43,000 bases of DNA from Bacteroidota bacterium (GTDB lineage: Bacteria; Bacteroidota; Bacteroidia; Palsa-948). The stretch is from positions 1 through 43,000 of the forward strand of contig JACQAL010000078.1 of NCBI GenBank assembly GCA_016195025.1, in the 5' to 3' direction. Positions 1 through 7,460 of the stretch are shown here, piece by piece. A model generated the notes under the pieces. It was not told where the DNA came from, made no database searches, and saw only the letters and a list, made by a program, of their open reading frames with translations. Position numbers and translations under genes: made by a program. Each line of letters starts with the position of its first letter. The first letter of the stretch is position 1.

Positions 1-8
1 ATGATGTA

Positions 9-58
9 GTGTTAATGTTCGGTAATAACTCGCCACGAGTTATTCTGAACATTAATAC
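9..58. repeat. imperfect palindrome at window edge
   Basis: Two arms of about 23 bases (9-32 and 36-58) are complementary apart from one bulge and two substitutions, with a loop of about three bases. It lies just downstream of the truncated minus-strand gene at 93-539. No T-run follows on either strand, so it looks like a dispersed palindromic element rather than a standard terminator. Confidence 0.6.
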
Positions 59-92
59 TGTTGCTCTAAAACAAAAAATGTAACTTTAAACT

Positions 93-539
93 CTAAACCA
101 AAAATCGCCTTGTTGCGCTAAGGCCTTGAATGCACCACAGGTAATTATAATTGAAAGTTTCCTCTGCAAGTTTTTCCGCTTTGTCAAGAATTTTCTTTGC
201 CGGTTTGAACAGCCGCTTTGCTTTCAGCAGTTCGATGCGCTGAAGGAGCCGCTGCAATTTTATGTCGGCTGAGTAATCGGAATAATGATGTTCGAGGAAC
301 CGGAGCAGTGCCTCTTGAAGGTAACTTTTAATGCGTTTCAGGTTTTTCAGCGCTCCCTGACGATGTAACATTGCGCCCAGTTTTCTTTCATCGTATTGTT
401 CAAGGGAGTTGATGCAGTCAAACAGCCGGATGAATCCCGCGTTCTCCTGCTTTCCCTGGTAAAATAATTTAAAGTGCCGTTTTTCCTGGCTGGAAAGAGA
501 ATGAATCAAGTGAAAAAGTTCATCTGAAGGTGTTTTCAT
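93..539 (-). pseudogene. truncated helical-repeat protein (N-terminal part)
   Basis: This encodes 148 residues, all predicted alpha-helical, with many Lys, Leu and Glu and the segment EKRHFKLFYQGK near the N terminus. From memory, this resembles the N-terminal part of a Bacteroidota family of roughly 500-residue TPR-like proteins. The gene at 10777 (495 aa) has a comparable layout: helices, Lys-rich, starting with a short element that positions an LF-rich helix. Here the frame stops right after the first helical block (ending TRRFLV), so I read it as a 3'-truncated remnant. Its role is unknown. It is divergent from the 661 gene. It could instead be a short intact gene. Confidence 0.5.
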
Positions 540-609
540 ATATCAGTGCAAAAGGAAACACCGCGAATATATGAATGTTTTCTTAAAGGTATCTTTTGAA
601 CAACTTTGA

Positions 610-641
610 TTTGTATTGCAAGCCGCCTCTGCTTACTTTTG
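610..641 (+). promoter_or_regulatory. Bacteroidota-type promoter (TTTG-N20-TACTTTTG)
   Basis: TTTG at 610-613 and TACTTTTG at 634-641 are separated by 20 bases. This matches the -33/-7 elements known for the Bacteroidota primary sigma factor. The ATG of the CHU_C adhesin gene follows 19 bases after the -7 element. Confidence 0.65.
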
Positions 642-660
642 AATCATAAAACTTTCAGAT

Positions 661-3207
661 ATGAAAAAATATTTTTTACTCACCTCCGCTTGTCTCCTTG
701 TTTCTTATTTTATTTCCGCTCAGGTTTGGAATGATGAAATAATTTTCCGCATGGAAATGAAAAACCAGGGAATGACAGAGGAAATGATAAACCAGGCGGT
801 GAATGAGCACACCCAATTTTTAAAAGAAGGAAAAACTATTTCCACTCCTGCTCAGTTTAAAAATAATTTCATTCCTGTTCCCAATGCCGTGTGCAGCGAT
901 TTAGGCGTGGAGAACGGATGGGGCGCCTGGCAGGCGTTCCAGGGGAAAAATATTCAGGGCGGAGGATTGTCGCTTGCGCCAACTTCGCCTGTTTCTCCGC
1001 GCTTCACTCTGATGAGCGGAAACGGAATTGATGCCTGCACACCCGGTCCGCTTGCCGGCTCTCCCGTCATTACTGAAGTGGCTCCGGGTTTTGGAAACTA
1101 TACCATCCGCCTTGGCGAGCCGAATACAAACGGAGTTCAGGGCGGCTGCTGCAACACGGTTACCGCTGGATGTGCCGAGCAGTTAATTTATCCGCTGAGC
1201 GTGACTGCGCAGGATACAAATTTTGTTTACTCGTATGCCATTGTGATTGAGAACCCGCAGAACGGGCATCTTGTTTCGGAAGCGCCTTATGCCGAAATTT
1301 ATATTCTGGATTCCAAAGGCGACACGGTGCCGTGCAGCCATCACAAGTACATGGGAAATGTTTTGGATTCATCCGTTGCGCCCGGAATGTATCGTGGCGG
1401 CTGCGCGAGCACTTATATTCCCGCCTGGAAAGATATTACCTACAAGCCATGGACCATTGAAGGAATAAATTTATCGGCTTATGTGGGGCAGGCGCTCACC
1501 GTTGTGCTCACGAATGCCGATTGCCAGCAGGGCGGGCATTTTTGCCATTCGTACTGGGATTTTTCCTGCGGAATAATTAACGGAACAAAAACGTTGAACT
1601 GCAACGCTGCGGTGCAGGATACTTTTTGCGCCCCGGGTTCTGACCCCAGCAATCCCTATACCTACGCATGGACTCAAAACGGAAATGCTGCCGTAATCGG
1701 AACTTCGCAATGTTTGATTGCCACCGTGAATCCTAACGATACTTTTTATGTGGAGGTGCAGCAGCAATCGGGCTGCCCGTTTCATTTGATTTATGTTCCG
1801 AACACGCAGCAGGTCAGTCCTGCGTTTTCCACTTCGGGAAATTGTTCCTCCCTATCCTTTACCGATAACACTGCTTCCAATCCTGCGTGGACTATTGCTT
1901 CGTGGAACTGGAGTTTTCCCGGAGGAAATCCTTCTTCGTCCACATTGCAGAATCCCGGACCCATTATTTTTCCTGCGGGAACGTATACCATAACGCTGAC
2001 TGTTACAACCAATACCGGCTGCACGGGAACGGTTCAGCAGGTTATCACTTTCGGAACGCCTCCGACTATTTCGGTTACGAGTTTTTCTTCCTGCTCCAGC
2101 GCAAACAACGGAAGCGCCTCTGCAATTGTTTCCGGTGGAAGCAGCCCTTATACCTATAACTGGTCGCCTGCGGCAGGAAGCAATTCATCGGTTTCAGGAT
2201 TGGCGGGCGGAACTTATACGGTGCTTGTGACTGATGCAAACGGATGCGCAACTTCTGCAACCACTACGGTTTCTGTTTCTCCTCCTCCCGTTGCTTCGGC
2301 AACTTCGGCAACTGTTTGCGCAGGACAAAATGCAATTCTTACTGCGAGCGGTGGCGGCAATTATTTATGGAGCAATGGAGCAACCGCTTCTTCCATTACT
2401 ATTTCTTCTGCCGGAAATTATTCCGTAATTGTTTCGGTGGGCTCGTGTGCCGATACCGCCTATAGTTCCGTAATGGTTACTCCTTCGCCTTCGGTGAATC
2501 TCGGAAACAATCAAACGCTTTGTGACGGACAAAATTTTATGCTCAATGCAGGCAATGCGGGCGCGGGCTATTTATGGAGCACGGGTGAAACTTCGCAGAC
2601 AATTTCGGTTTCGGGAGCGGGAACTTACTGGGTGATTGTGGCGTTGAATAATTGCCTGGCGAAAGATACGGTGCAGACATTCATTGCTCCGAAGGTGCAT
2701 CTTTTTGATTCATCGCTTTGCACGGCTTCGCCCATTGTGCTTGATGCGGGAAGCAATGCTTCTTCGTATAGTTGGAGCAATGGCGCTGCCACGCAAACCA
2801 TTTCGGTTAGTGAAGCGGGAAATTACTGGGTTCAGGCAAGTTTTGGAAACTGCGTTTCGTCCGATACGGCAAAAATCACCGGCATGGAAGGAGGAGCGGG
2901 CGCGCTCTATGTTCCAAACGCATTTACTCCGAATGGCGATCGCCTGAATGAAATTTTCCTGGCGAAAGGGGAAGGAATCACATCCTTTGATATGAAAATT
3001 TTTGACCGCTGGGGAAATTTAATTTTTGCTTCCGCCAATATGAAGGAGGGATGGGATGGAAAAATTCAGGGCGGGCATTATTTGCTGAAAGAAGATGGAA
3101 GCGAACCCGCGCAGGAAGATGTTTACATCTGGAAAATTAATTATACCACGCAGTGTTTTCCTGCAAAAGAGATGCGCGAGACGGGGCAGGTGAGCATTGT
3201 GAAGTAA
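661..3207 (+). CDS. large secreted adhesin-like protein with PKD and SprB-type repeats and CHU_C (T9SS type B) C terminus
   Basis: 848 aa. An N-terminal signal peptide (about residues 1-20, ending ISAQ) is followed by a region of about 380 residues with paired cysteines. Next come a PKD-like domain (about 405-465, WNWSFPGGNP), a SprB-type repeat (about 475-530, SSVSGLAGGTYTVLVTDANG) and two or three Ig-like repeats of the form YLWSxGxTxxxI. The last 95 residues carry VPNAFTPNGDRLNE and FDRWGNLIF, the signature of the gliding-motility-associated C-terminal domain (CHU_C), which directs T9SS export and surface attachment. Expected location is the cell surface. No catalytic domain was recognised, so adhesion is an inference. 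Its last codons (SIVK and stop) are copied downstream at 3871-3885. Confidence 0.9.
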   Translation: MKKYFLLTSACLLVSYFISAQVWNDEIIFRMEMKNQGMTEEMINQAVNEHTQFLKEGKTISTPAQFKNNFIPVPNAVCSDLGVENGWGAWQAFQGKNIQGGGLSLAPTSPVSPRFTLMSGNGIDACTPGPLAGSPVITEVAPGFGNYTIRLGEPNTNGVQGGCCNTVTAGCAEQLIYPLSVTAQDTNFVYSYAIVIENPQNGHLVSEAPYAEIYILDSKGDTVPCSHHKYMGNVLDSSVAPGMYRGGCASTYIPAWKDITYKPWTIEGINLSAYVGQALTVVLTNADCQQGGHFCHSYWDFSCGIINGTKTLNCNAAVQDTFCAPGSDPSNPYTYAWTQNGNAAVIGTSQCLIATVNPNDTFYVEVQQQSGCPFHLIYVPNTQQVSPAFSTSGNCSSLSFTDNTASNPAWTIASWNWSFPGGNPSSSTLQNPGPIIFPAGTYTITLTVTTNTGCTGTVQQVITFGTPPTISVTSFSSCSSANNGSASAIVSGGSSPYTYNWSPAAGSNSSVSGLAGGTYTVLVTDANGCATSATTTVSVSPPPVASATSATVCAGQNAILTASGGGNYLWSNGATASSITISSAGNYSVIVSVGSCADTAYSSVMVTPSPSVNLGNNQTLCDGQNFMLNAGNAGAGYLWSTGETSQTISVSGAGTYWVIVALNNCLAKDTVQTFIAPKVHLFDSSLCTASPIVLDAGSNASSYSWSNGAATQTISVSEAGNYWVQASFGNCVSSDTAKITGMEGGAGALYVPNAFTPNGDRLNEIFLAKGEGITSFDMKIFDRWGNLIFASANMKEGWDGKIQGGHYLLKEDGSEPAQEDVYIWKINYTTQCFPAKEMRETGQVSIVK

Positions 3208-3237
3208 AATGGAAGGCGATATACGAATAGCGTTGAC
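3193..3237. repeat. 45-bp direct repeat, copy 1 (flanks toxin-antitoxin pair)
   Basis: This is 43/45 identical to 3871-3915. It starts in the last four codons of the CHU_C gene, includes its stop codon and continues about 30 bases into the 3' flank. The two copies bracket the toxin-antitoxin module. Confidence 0.85.
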
Positions 3238-3246
3238 GAGGCAGTA

Positions 3247-3495
3247 TTATTTATAATGATTTGTAATTTGAAAAACTTCCGCTTCTCCTTGAGGAGTAAT
3301 GAAAAACAATGCCCTATACTTTGAATCAAGACGGAAAGAATAAATTCCGCGCCAATGCGGCTCAAGGATTTCGGTATTTAAAGAAGGGTGGCGGATATTT
3401 ATTTCAAACAGGCGAACAGATTTTTCCCATTTCTTTTGAAGATGATGCTTGTGAATGTATTCAAGCAAATCATTCCGCAGAGATTTTATTTTCAT
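3247..3495 (-). CDS. RelE/ParE-family toxin
   Basis: 82 aa. The fold signals fit the RelE/ParE toxin superfamily: N-terminal helices, then IYSFRLDSKYRALFFI with the arginine-rich beta-strand pattern (RGIYSFRL, KYRALF), and a short C-terminal strand ending in ITNHYK. RelE-type members are ribosome-dependent mRNA endonucleases; ParE-type members target gyrase. Sequence alone does not separate the two here, though the family resemblance is closer to RelE. The start codon overlaps the stop of the upstream antitoxin (ATGA), the usual translational coupling of these modules. Confidence 0.75.
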   Translation of the reverse strand: MKIKSLRNDLLEYIHKHHLQKKWEKSVRLFEINIRHPSLNTEILEPHWRGIYSFRLDSKYRALFFITPQGEAEVFQITNHYK

Positions 3496-3707
3496 CGTTT
3501 GACGTACGATGATTTTTTCAACCCCGCTTCAAGGTCTGAAAGGAATGCTTCAGAATATAATTTTGTTTTACGGAAATCTTCAACCACTGCTTCCGCTGAA
3601 TCAGTGATAACAGATTCGAATATGCGCCCTGCCAGCTTTTGAAATGCTTTGGCTTGCTTGCGAAGCTTTTGATATTCATCTCGGGATATTACAACGGTTG
3701 AACTCAT
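3492..3707 (-). CDS. antitoxin partner of RelE-type toxin
   Basis: 71 aa, with a helical, charged N-terminal half (SRDEYQKLRKQAKAFQKL) and a C-terminal segment (LYSEAFLSDLEAGLKKSSYVKR) that would wrap around the toxin. It precedes the toxin and overlaps it by four bases, the normal antitoxin-first order. By analogy it neutralises the toxin and autorepresses the operon; no DNA-binding domain is obvious. Assignment rests mainly on context and size. Confidence 0.7.
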   Translation of the reverse strand: MSSTVVISRDEYQKLRKQAKAFQKLAGRIFESVITDSAEAVVEDFRKTKLYSEAFLSDLEAGLKKSSYVKR

Positions 3708-3870
3708 AGAGTATATAGATTTATATTGTTCAACAAAAATACGAATTTATTCCCTGTTTACCATTTTGAATGCAGAACAAAAAAATAATTCATTTCGCAG
3801 CCGAGTATCCGTTTCGGGACTCGGATTAGTTATACGCAGTGTCCCTTTCAGGAGACACTGCTGCGAATGA

Positions 3871-3915
3871 AGCATTGTGAAATAAAATGGAAGGCGATAT
3901 ACGAATAGCGTTAAC
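3871..3915. repeat. 45-bp direct repeat, copy 2
   Basis: Second copy of the 3193-3237 sequence, with two substitutions. It still encodes SIVK and a stop codon (AAATAA in place of AAGTAA), so it looks like the 3' end of a CHU_C-type gene carried or left on the far side of the toxin-antitoxin cassette. Confidence 0.85.
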
Positions 3916-3934
3916 AAATGCGCATATACGAATA

Positions 3935-3987
3935 TCACTTTACTACAATCATCTTCTTACTCCCCACACTTCCTTTGCTCGTTTGCA
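3935..3987 (-). repeat. copied tail of a T9SS cargo gene
   Basis: On the minus strand this encodes QTSKGSVGSKKMIVVK and a stop, nearly the same as the last codons of the intact gene at 4049. It is separated from that gene's stop codon only by the palindromic element at 3991-4050, and has no reading frame of its own. Confidence 0.85.
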
Positions 3988-3990
3988 AAA

Positions 3991-4050
3991 AACTCACCCT
4001 GTCCTTCGGACATCCCTCTCTATCAGATAGAGAGGGAATGAGGGTGAGTT
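3991..4050. repeat. palindromic element P1 (CTCACCC...GGGTGAG)
   Basis: A 60-base inverted repeat with outer arms AACTCACCCT/AGGGTGAGTT, an inner hairpin CCCTCTCTATC/GATAGAGAGGG and the family word GTCCTTCGGACAT. Related copies lie at 4952-5011, 14943-15004, 20374-20436 and 20975-21043. It sits immediately after, and supplies the first base pairs of, the stop codon region of the 4049 gene. Confidence 0.85.
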
Positions 4051-4873
4051 ATTTCACCACCACCATCTTCTTGCTCCCCACACTTCCTTTACTTGTTTGC
4101 AGTTGGTAAAAATAAGTTCCCGCTTGCAGTTGCGTGTTATCAAGCAGTAAATCATTAAAAGTATCATCCACTTTGTAGCGTTTTACCTCTGCGCCTTGCG
4201 TGTTGTATAAAATTATTTCTCCCTCGCGCTCTCCTTTTGGCAACTCATATTGCAGGGTTGCTTTGCCGGTGCTGGGGTTTGGGTAAAGGTTGCCTAAGCC
4301 CTGCGCCTGCATAAGCGCGGCATTGCCCTCTTGTATGCCGCTGCTTAATGTGCCGGGTAAGCCAAATACTTTTGCCTGCCCGTTAGGGCAACTTAAAATC
4401 ATTTTTGTCCCAAAAGAGGTATTGTAAATTGGTAATTGTTGTTGCTCATAATTTGTTTTTATCCAAGCTAAACTTGTATCTGAAAAAAGCAAAGTACCAT
4501 CTTCATTATATATGCCTGTATAAAAACCTCCCGAAACAGGAGTATCATACATAAATTCGATTTTATCATCCAAATTAAACAGATGTTCTGACAAATAAAG
4601 AACATCGAAAACACCACTTGGCGTTGGAACGCCAGCAAGAGAAATGGTTTTGACTAAAGAATGATTCATATCATAAATATCAATTACCGCCTGAGCCCTG
4701 TTGACTTTAACATAGTGCTCTCCTGAAACTTCAAATTTTATTATCATTAACTGACTGCCTTTACTACTCGGAACATTCCATGTTGCTGCACTATCGTAAA
4801 TGTGTTCCAGAGTTATCTGCGCTTGTGTATTTGTTGCAAACGCGATAAGAGATATAATAATATATTTTTTCAT
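4049..4873 (-). CDS. T9SS type A sorted secreted protein (paralogue 1)
   Basis: 274 aa with a signal peptide (residues 1-19, ending TQAQ) and a middle region of beta-rich, unrecognised sequence with the phrase YVKVNRAQAVIDIYDMNHS. The C-terminal sorting domain spans about 195-274 (LYPNPSTGK, EIILYNTQGAEV, LQAGTYFYQLQTSKG). It is a close paralogue of the gene at 5010 (the sorting domains are almost identical) and a more distant one of 17167. Such proteins leave through the T9SS and are anchored or released at the surface; the middle region has no assigned function. A duplicated tail lies just downstream. Confidence 0.85.
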   Translation of the reverse strand: MKKYIIISLIAFATNTQAQITLEHIYDSAATWNVPSSKGSQLMIIKFEVSGEHYVKVNRAQAVIDIYDMNHSLVKTISLAGVPTPSGVFDVLYLSEHLFNLDDKIEFMYDTPVSGGFYTGIYNEDGTLLFSDTSLAWIKTNYEQQQLPIYNTSFGTKMILSCPNGQAKVFGLPGTLSSGIQEGNAALMQAQGLGNLYPNPSTGKATLQYELPKGEREGEIILYNTQGAEVKRYKVDDTFNDLLLDNTQLQAGTYFYQLQTSKGSVGSKKMVVVK

Positions 4874-4905
4874 GTTAAATGTGTTTTTGTAATTTTTATT
4901 TTACT

Positions 4906-4947
4906 ACAATCATCTTTTTCGCTCCCACACTTCCCTTACTCGTTTGC
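4906..4947 (-). repeat. copied T9SS gene tail, second instance
   Basis: On the minus strand this reads TSKGSVGAKKMIVVK and a stop, matching the last codons of the gene at 5010. It is separated from that gene's stop only by the palindromic element at 4952-5011, repeating the arrangement at 3935-4050. Confidence 0.85.
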
Positions 4948-4951
4948 AAAA

Positions 4952-5011
4952 AACTCACCCTGTCTTTCAGACATCCCTCTCTTTCTGAAAGAGAGGGAAT
5001 GAGGGAGAGTT
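4952..5011. repeat. palindromic element P1, second copy
   Basis: Same family as 3991-4050: AACTCACCCTGTCTTTCAGA followed by an inner hairpin CCCTCTCTTTC/GAAAGAGAGGG. It abuts the stop codon of the gene at 5010. Confidence 0.85.
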
Positions 5012-5861
5012 ATTTGATTACCACCATTTTTTTTGTTCCCACACTTCCCTTGCTTGTTTGCAGTTGATAAAAATAAGTTCCCGCAGGCAGTTGCGTGTTA
5101 TCAAGCAGTAAATCCTTAAAAGTATCATCTACTTTGTAGCGTTTTACCTCTGCGCCCTGTGTGTTGTATAAAATTATTTCTCCCTCGCGCTCGCCTTTGG
5201 GCAACTCATATTGCAGTGTTACTTTGCCGGTGCTGGGGTTTGGGTAAAGGTTGCTTATTGCGCCCTGCGCCTGCATGAGCGCGGCATTGCCCTCCTGTAT
5301 GCCTGCGCTTAATGTGCCAGGCAAAGAAAATACTTTTGCCTTAAAACTACTTAAAGTACTTCCCTTATAACTTAAAATCATTTTTGTGCCTTGCGTAGTA
5401 TTATAAATAGGATATTGCTGCGAAGGGAAATTAATCAAAATTTCCGCAATAGCAGTGTCAGAAAAAATCAAAGTGCCATCGTCATTATATATTCCGGTAT
5501 AAATATAAGGCGGAGTAGATGTTTGATCTGACGTGTACATAAATTCAATTCCAGGGTCAGTATCAAACAATGATTCTGAAAGATATAGTATGTACAGATT
5601 TGGCGACCCGGGAAAACCTGAAAGGTCAATTGTTTTAAGTAAAACATGATTCAAATCATATATAGATATTTTTTCTCCGTGCCTGTTTATTTTAACATAT
5701 CTGTCTCCTGAAACTTCAAAATGTACTAACTCCAATTGGTCGCTTAAGGCTGGGCTTCCACTTTTAAAAGTGGAAGCAGTATCGTAGGAATGTTCCAAAG
5801 CAATCTGTGCATTTGCATTTATACTATATGCAAGCAAGATAATGTATATGATTTTTTTCAT
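5010..5861 (-). CDS. T9SS type A sorted secreted protein (paralogue 2)
   Basis: 283 aa when started at the ATG at 5861, which gives a proper signal peptide (MKKIIYIILLAYSINANAQ). An upstream in-frame start at 5936 would add 25 residues without signal-peptide character and was rejected. The middle region matches the 4049 paralogue (RYVKINRHGEKISIYDLNHV). The sorting domain is about 204-283 (NLYPNPSTGKVTLQYELP). Exported by the T9SS, function unknown. A TATCTTTA motif about 25 bases upstream on the minus strand is a possible -7 element. Confidence 0.85.
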   Translation of the reverse strand: MKKIIYIILLAYSINANAQIALEHSYDTASTFKSGSPALSDQLELVHFEVSGDRYVKINRHGEKISIYDLNHVLLKTIDLSGFPGSPNLYILYLSESLFDTDPGIEFMYTSDQTSTPPYIYTGIYNDDGTLIFSDTAIAEILINFPSQQYPIYNTTQGTKMILSYKGSTLSSFKAKVFSLPGTLSAGIQEGNAALMQAQGAISNLYPNPSTGKVTLQYELPKGEREGEIILYNTQGAEVKRYKVDDTFKDLLLDNTQLPAGTYFYQLQTSKGSVGTKKMVVIK

Positions 5862-5945
5862 AGTAGTAGTTTTATTAGTTTGTGTAAAGATAAATATTTT
5901 TGAGATAAATAAAAAAAGCCAATCTGCAGGTCTCACGCCAAGTCA

Positions 5946-5970
5946 TGCAGGGAAAATCATTTTCCCTGCA
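5946..5970. repeat. perfect palindrome at the edge of array A
   Basis: TGCAGGGAAAAT and ATTTTCCCTGCA are exact reverse complements around one central C. The right arm is the first unit of array A, so the array begins with an inverted unit. Confidence 0.8.
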
Positions 5971-6234
5971 AGTCCGTTTGTTGTCCTTACAGGGATGGCG
6001 TTTTCGCTGCAAGTCCGTTTGCTGTCCTTGCATGGATGGCGTTTTCCCTGCAAGTCCGTTTGCTTTCCTTGCAAGTCCGAGTGTTTTCCCTGCAAGTCCG
6101 TTCGCTTTCCTTGCAGGGATGGCGTTTTCGCTGCAAGTCCGTTCGCTGTCCTTGCAGGGATGGCGTTTTCGCTGCAAGTCCGTTCGTTTTCCTTGCAAGT
6201 CCGAGCGTCATTCCTGTATGTCTGTTCATCATTC
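5966..6234. repeat. tandem array A (13 units, 20/21-bp period)
   Basis: Units with the core (C/T)TGCA start at 5966, 5987, 6007, 6028, 6048, 6069, 6090, 6111, 6131, 6152, 6172, 6193 and 6214, a spacing of 20 or 21 bases. Two unit types alternate: CTGCAAGTCCGTT, and TTGCAGGGATGGCG, the latter being the 20-base variant. All six frames are open through most of the array (about 5987-6198). On the minus strand a possible start (MNDEQTYRNDARTCKENERT) leads into heptad repeats. There are no unique spacers between units, so it is not a CRISPR. Confidence 0.85.
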
Positions 6235-6364
6235 ATCGCAAAACCATTGTTTTTTATGTGCAGATAACGAATTGTTACGAATCTTTGAATAACTGCTATT
6301 GTATTCCTGCCCGTTCCGCAGGCGGGCATTCGAAGATTCGCAGTTGTTCGTTATCCGTACCTCT

Positions 6365-7123
6365 CTACATGACTCCCGTATAAAGAAAATCCGTCCACAG
6401 ATAAGGGTCTGCATTGGTGTGGCTGTAAACCGGATGTTTCGCCTTGTTTGCCGGAACGGAAGAGGCGGCTTTGCTGGTTTGCGTAGTTGCCGCGCTGGTT
6501 TTTTTTGTATGCGAAACAGGAAGAATGCTGGTGTGCTGAATGCCCACGATGCTGCCGCTGGCAAGGTCGGAAATAATAATGTCGGCTTCGAGGGTGAAGC
6601 GAAGAATAACGATTACAGGCGGTGTGCCTTTTTGCGTGGTGATTCCATACCTCCATATATGACCTTCATTTCCTTTCTTTGCTTTTTTCACGCGGTAATG
6701 CTCCCAGCCCGGTCCGCTGTCCACCAGTTCAAAATCGCGCGGGTGCAGTTCGGGTTTCTTTTTTAATTTATAGCCGGTTCCGAGAATAAGCCCTTCGGCT
6801 TTTTTTTCATCGCCCGCGCCAAGAGTGTTAGCCACATCTTCTACATAATGCCCGTTGGAAGTGAGCGAGAGCATGAGCGCGGTTGCCTGCTGCTGCATCT
6901 GGTTGGTGAGGGTTTCTGATTTATCACCCCCGGCAATCAGTTTAAGCGTGGCGCGCAGGTTAACCACTTGCGTATTTACAGTAGAGAGCGGCACCAGCGG
7001 ACTGGGAAAATTAGTGTTGCCGGTGAGTCCCTGCACGGTGCCATCGCCAAAAGTGGCGAGTTTGCTTGCATCCATTTCTCTGAATTCGAACGATACTTTT
7101 GCTTTTCTGATGATGAGTTTCAT
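6365..7123 (-). CDS. uncharacterised Bacteroidota protein, possibly fibronectin-III-like
   Basis: 252 aa with no signal peptide or membrane segment. The N-terminal half has the phrase LTGNTNFPSPLVPLSTVNTQ followed by a long helix (ATLKLIAGGDKSETLTNQMQ). I recall this layout from a family of Bacteroidota hypothetical proteins annotated around fibronectin type III folds. The middle (about residues 130-175: PRDFELVDSGPGWEHYRVKK, then WRYGIT) fits a beta-sandwich. The C-terminal 60 residues are Ser/Thr/Ala/Lys-rich and low-complexity. Function unknown. It lies beside array A, as the gene at 42623 lies beside array D. Its upstream region resembles that of the gene at 8942. Confidence 0.7.
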   Translation of the reverse strand: MKLIIRKAKVSFEFREMDASKLATFGDGTVQGLTGNTNFPSPLVPLSTVNTQVVNLRATLKLIAGGDKSETLTNQMQQQATALMLSLTSNGHYVEDVANTLGAGDEKKAEGLILGTGYKLKKKPELHPRDFELVDSGPGWEHYRVKKAKKGNEGHIWRYGITTQKGTPPVIVILRFTLEADIIISDLASGSIVGIQHTSILPVSHTKKTSAATTQTSKAASSVPANKAKHPVYSHTNADPYLWTDFLYTGVM

Positions 7124-7220
7124 AAGTGGTCGGTTTTAGTGAGTGTAAAATTTATTTTGTACAAAACTAACCTTGCCTGCCGGAATGAACAAGAAAAAAC
7201 GACTGTACTTAAATTACACG

Positions 7221-7320
7221 GGCAGAAAGAAAAGTTAATAACTGCGCGTTTGATTTCATAGCGGAAACCATATAACTTCATGTACTTTGATTACACGAGT
7301 TGAAAGATGTTACTAACTTT
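7221..7320. repeat. 100-bp promoter-type direct repeat, copy 1 (orphan)
   Basis: This is 99/100 identical to 10672-10771, the region immediately upstream of the gene at 10777. Weaker similarity extends about 60 bases further left in both copies. Here it is followed by GGAATG, as in the other copy, but the frame stops after five codons, so the downstream gene is missing. Confidence 0.9.
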
Positions 7321-7342
7321 TTAAAGGAATGAGTGCAAAAAA

Positions 7343-7430
7343 ATGACAGCAAAGCGGGAGAAAAAATTATTCAAGGTGCATAAAACAAAAATCCCCCGCG
7401 CTGTCATGATGGCGAAGGGGAGTTTTTTGC
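7343..7430. terminator. nested hairpins with bidirectional T-runs
   Basis: ATGACAGC (7343-7350) can pair with GCTGTCAT (7400-7407). A second stem, CCCC-CGC (about 7394-7400) with GCG-AA-GGGG (about 7412-7420), is followed by TTTTTT on the plus strand and by ATTTTTGTTTT on the minus strand. The second stem is a good terminator for the minus-strand RCC1 gene ending at 7461, and would also end any transcript started from the orphan promoter repeat at 7221-7320. Confidence 0.6.
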
Positions 7431-7460
7431 TGCTTCTGTTCAAACAATGGAACAGGGAGA

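Larger units (their letters stand above)
3708..4048. other. repeat-rich intergenic region without a gene
   Basis: The stretch holds, left to right: the antitoxin upstream region; a hairpin at 3836-3861 (arms GCAGTGTC/GACACTGC); the second 45-bp direct repeat at 3871-3915; a copied T9SS gene tail at 3935-3987; and a palindromic element at 3991-4050. I see no intact reading frame in it. Confidence 0.7.
5862..6364. other. intergenic region dominated by tandem array A
   Basis: The region contains the upstream sequence of the 5010 gene, a perfect palindrome at 5946-5970, the tandem array (5966-6234), and a GCCCG/CGGGC inverted repeat near 6309-6328. Frames on both strands stay open through the array, but none has a convincing start, composition or domain. 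Confidence 0.7.

Noticed and set aside
3918-5067. Short plus-strand frames with TIIFLLPTLPLLVC repeats
   Set aside because: They are the antisense of the copied T9SS gene tails and P1 palindromes.
5966-6234. Array A as a CRISPR array
   Set aside because: Units are contiguous, about 21 bases long, with no unique spacers and no cas genes nearby; the same holds for arrays B, C and D.
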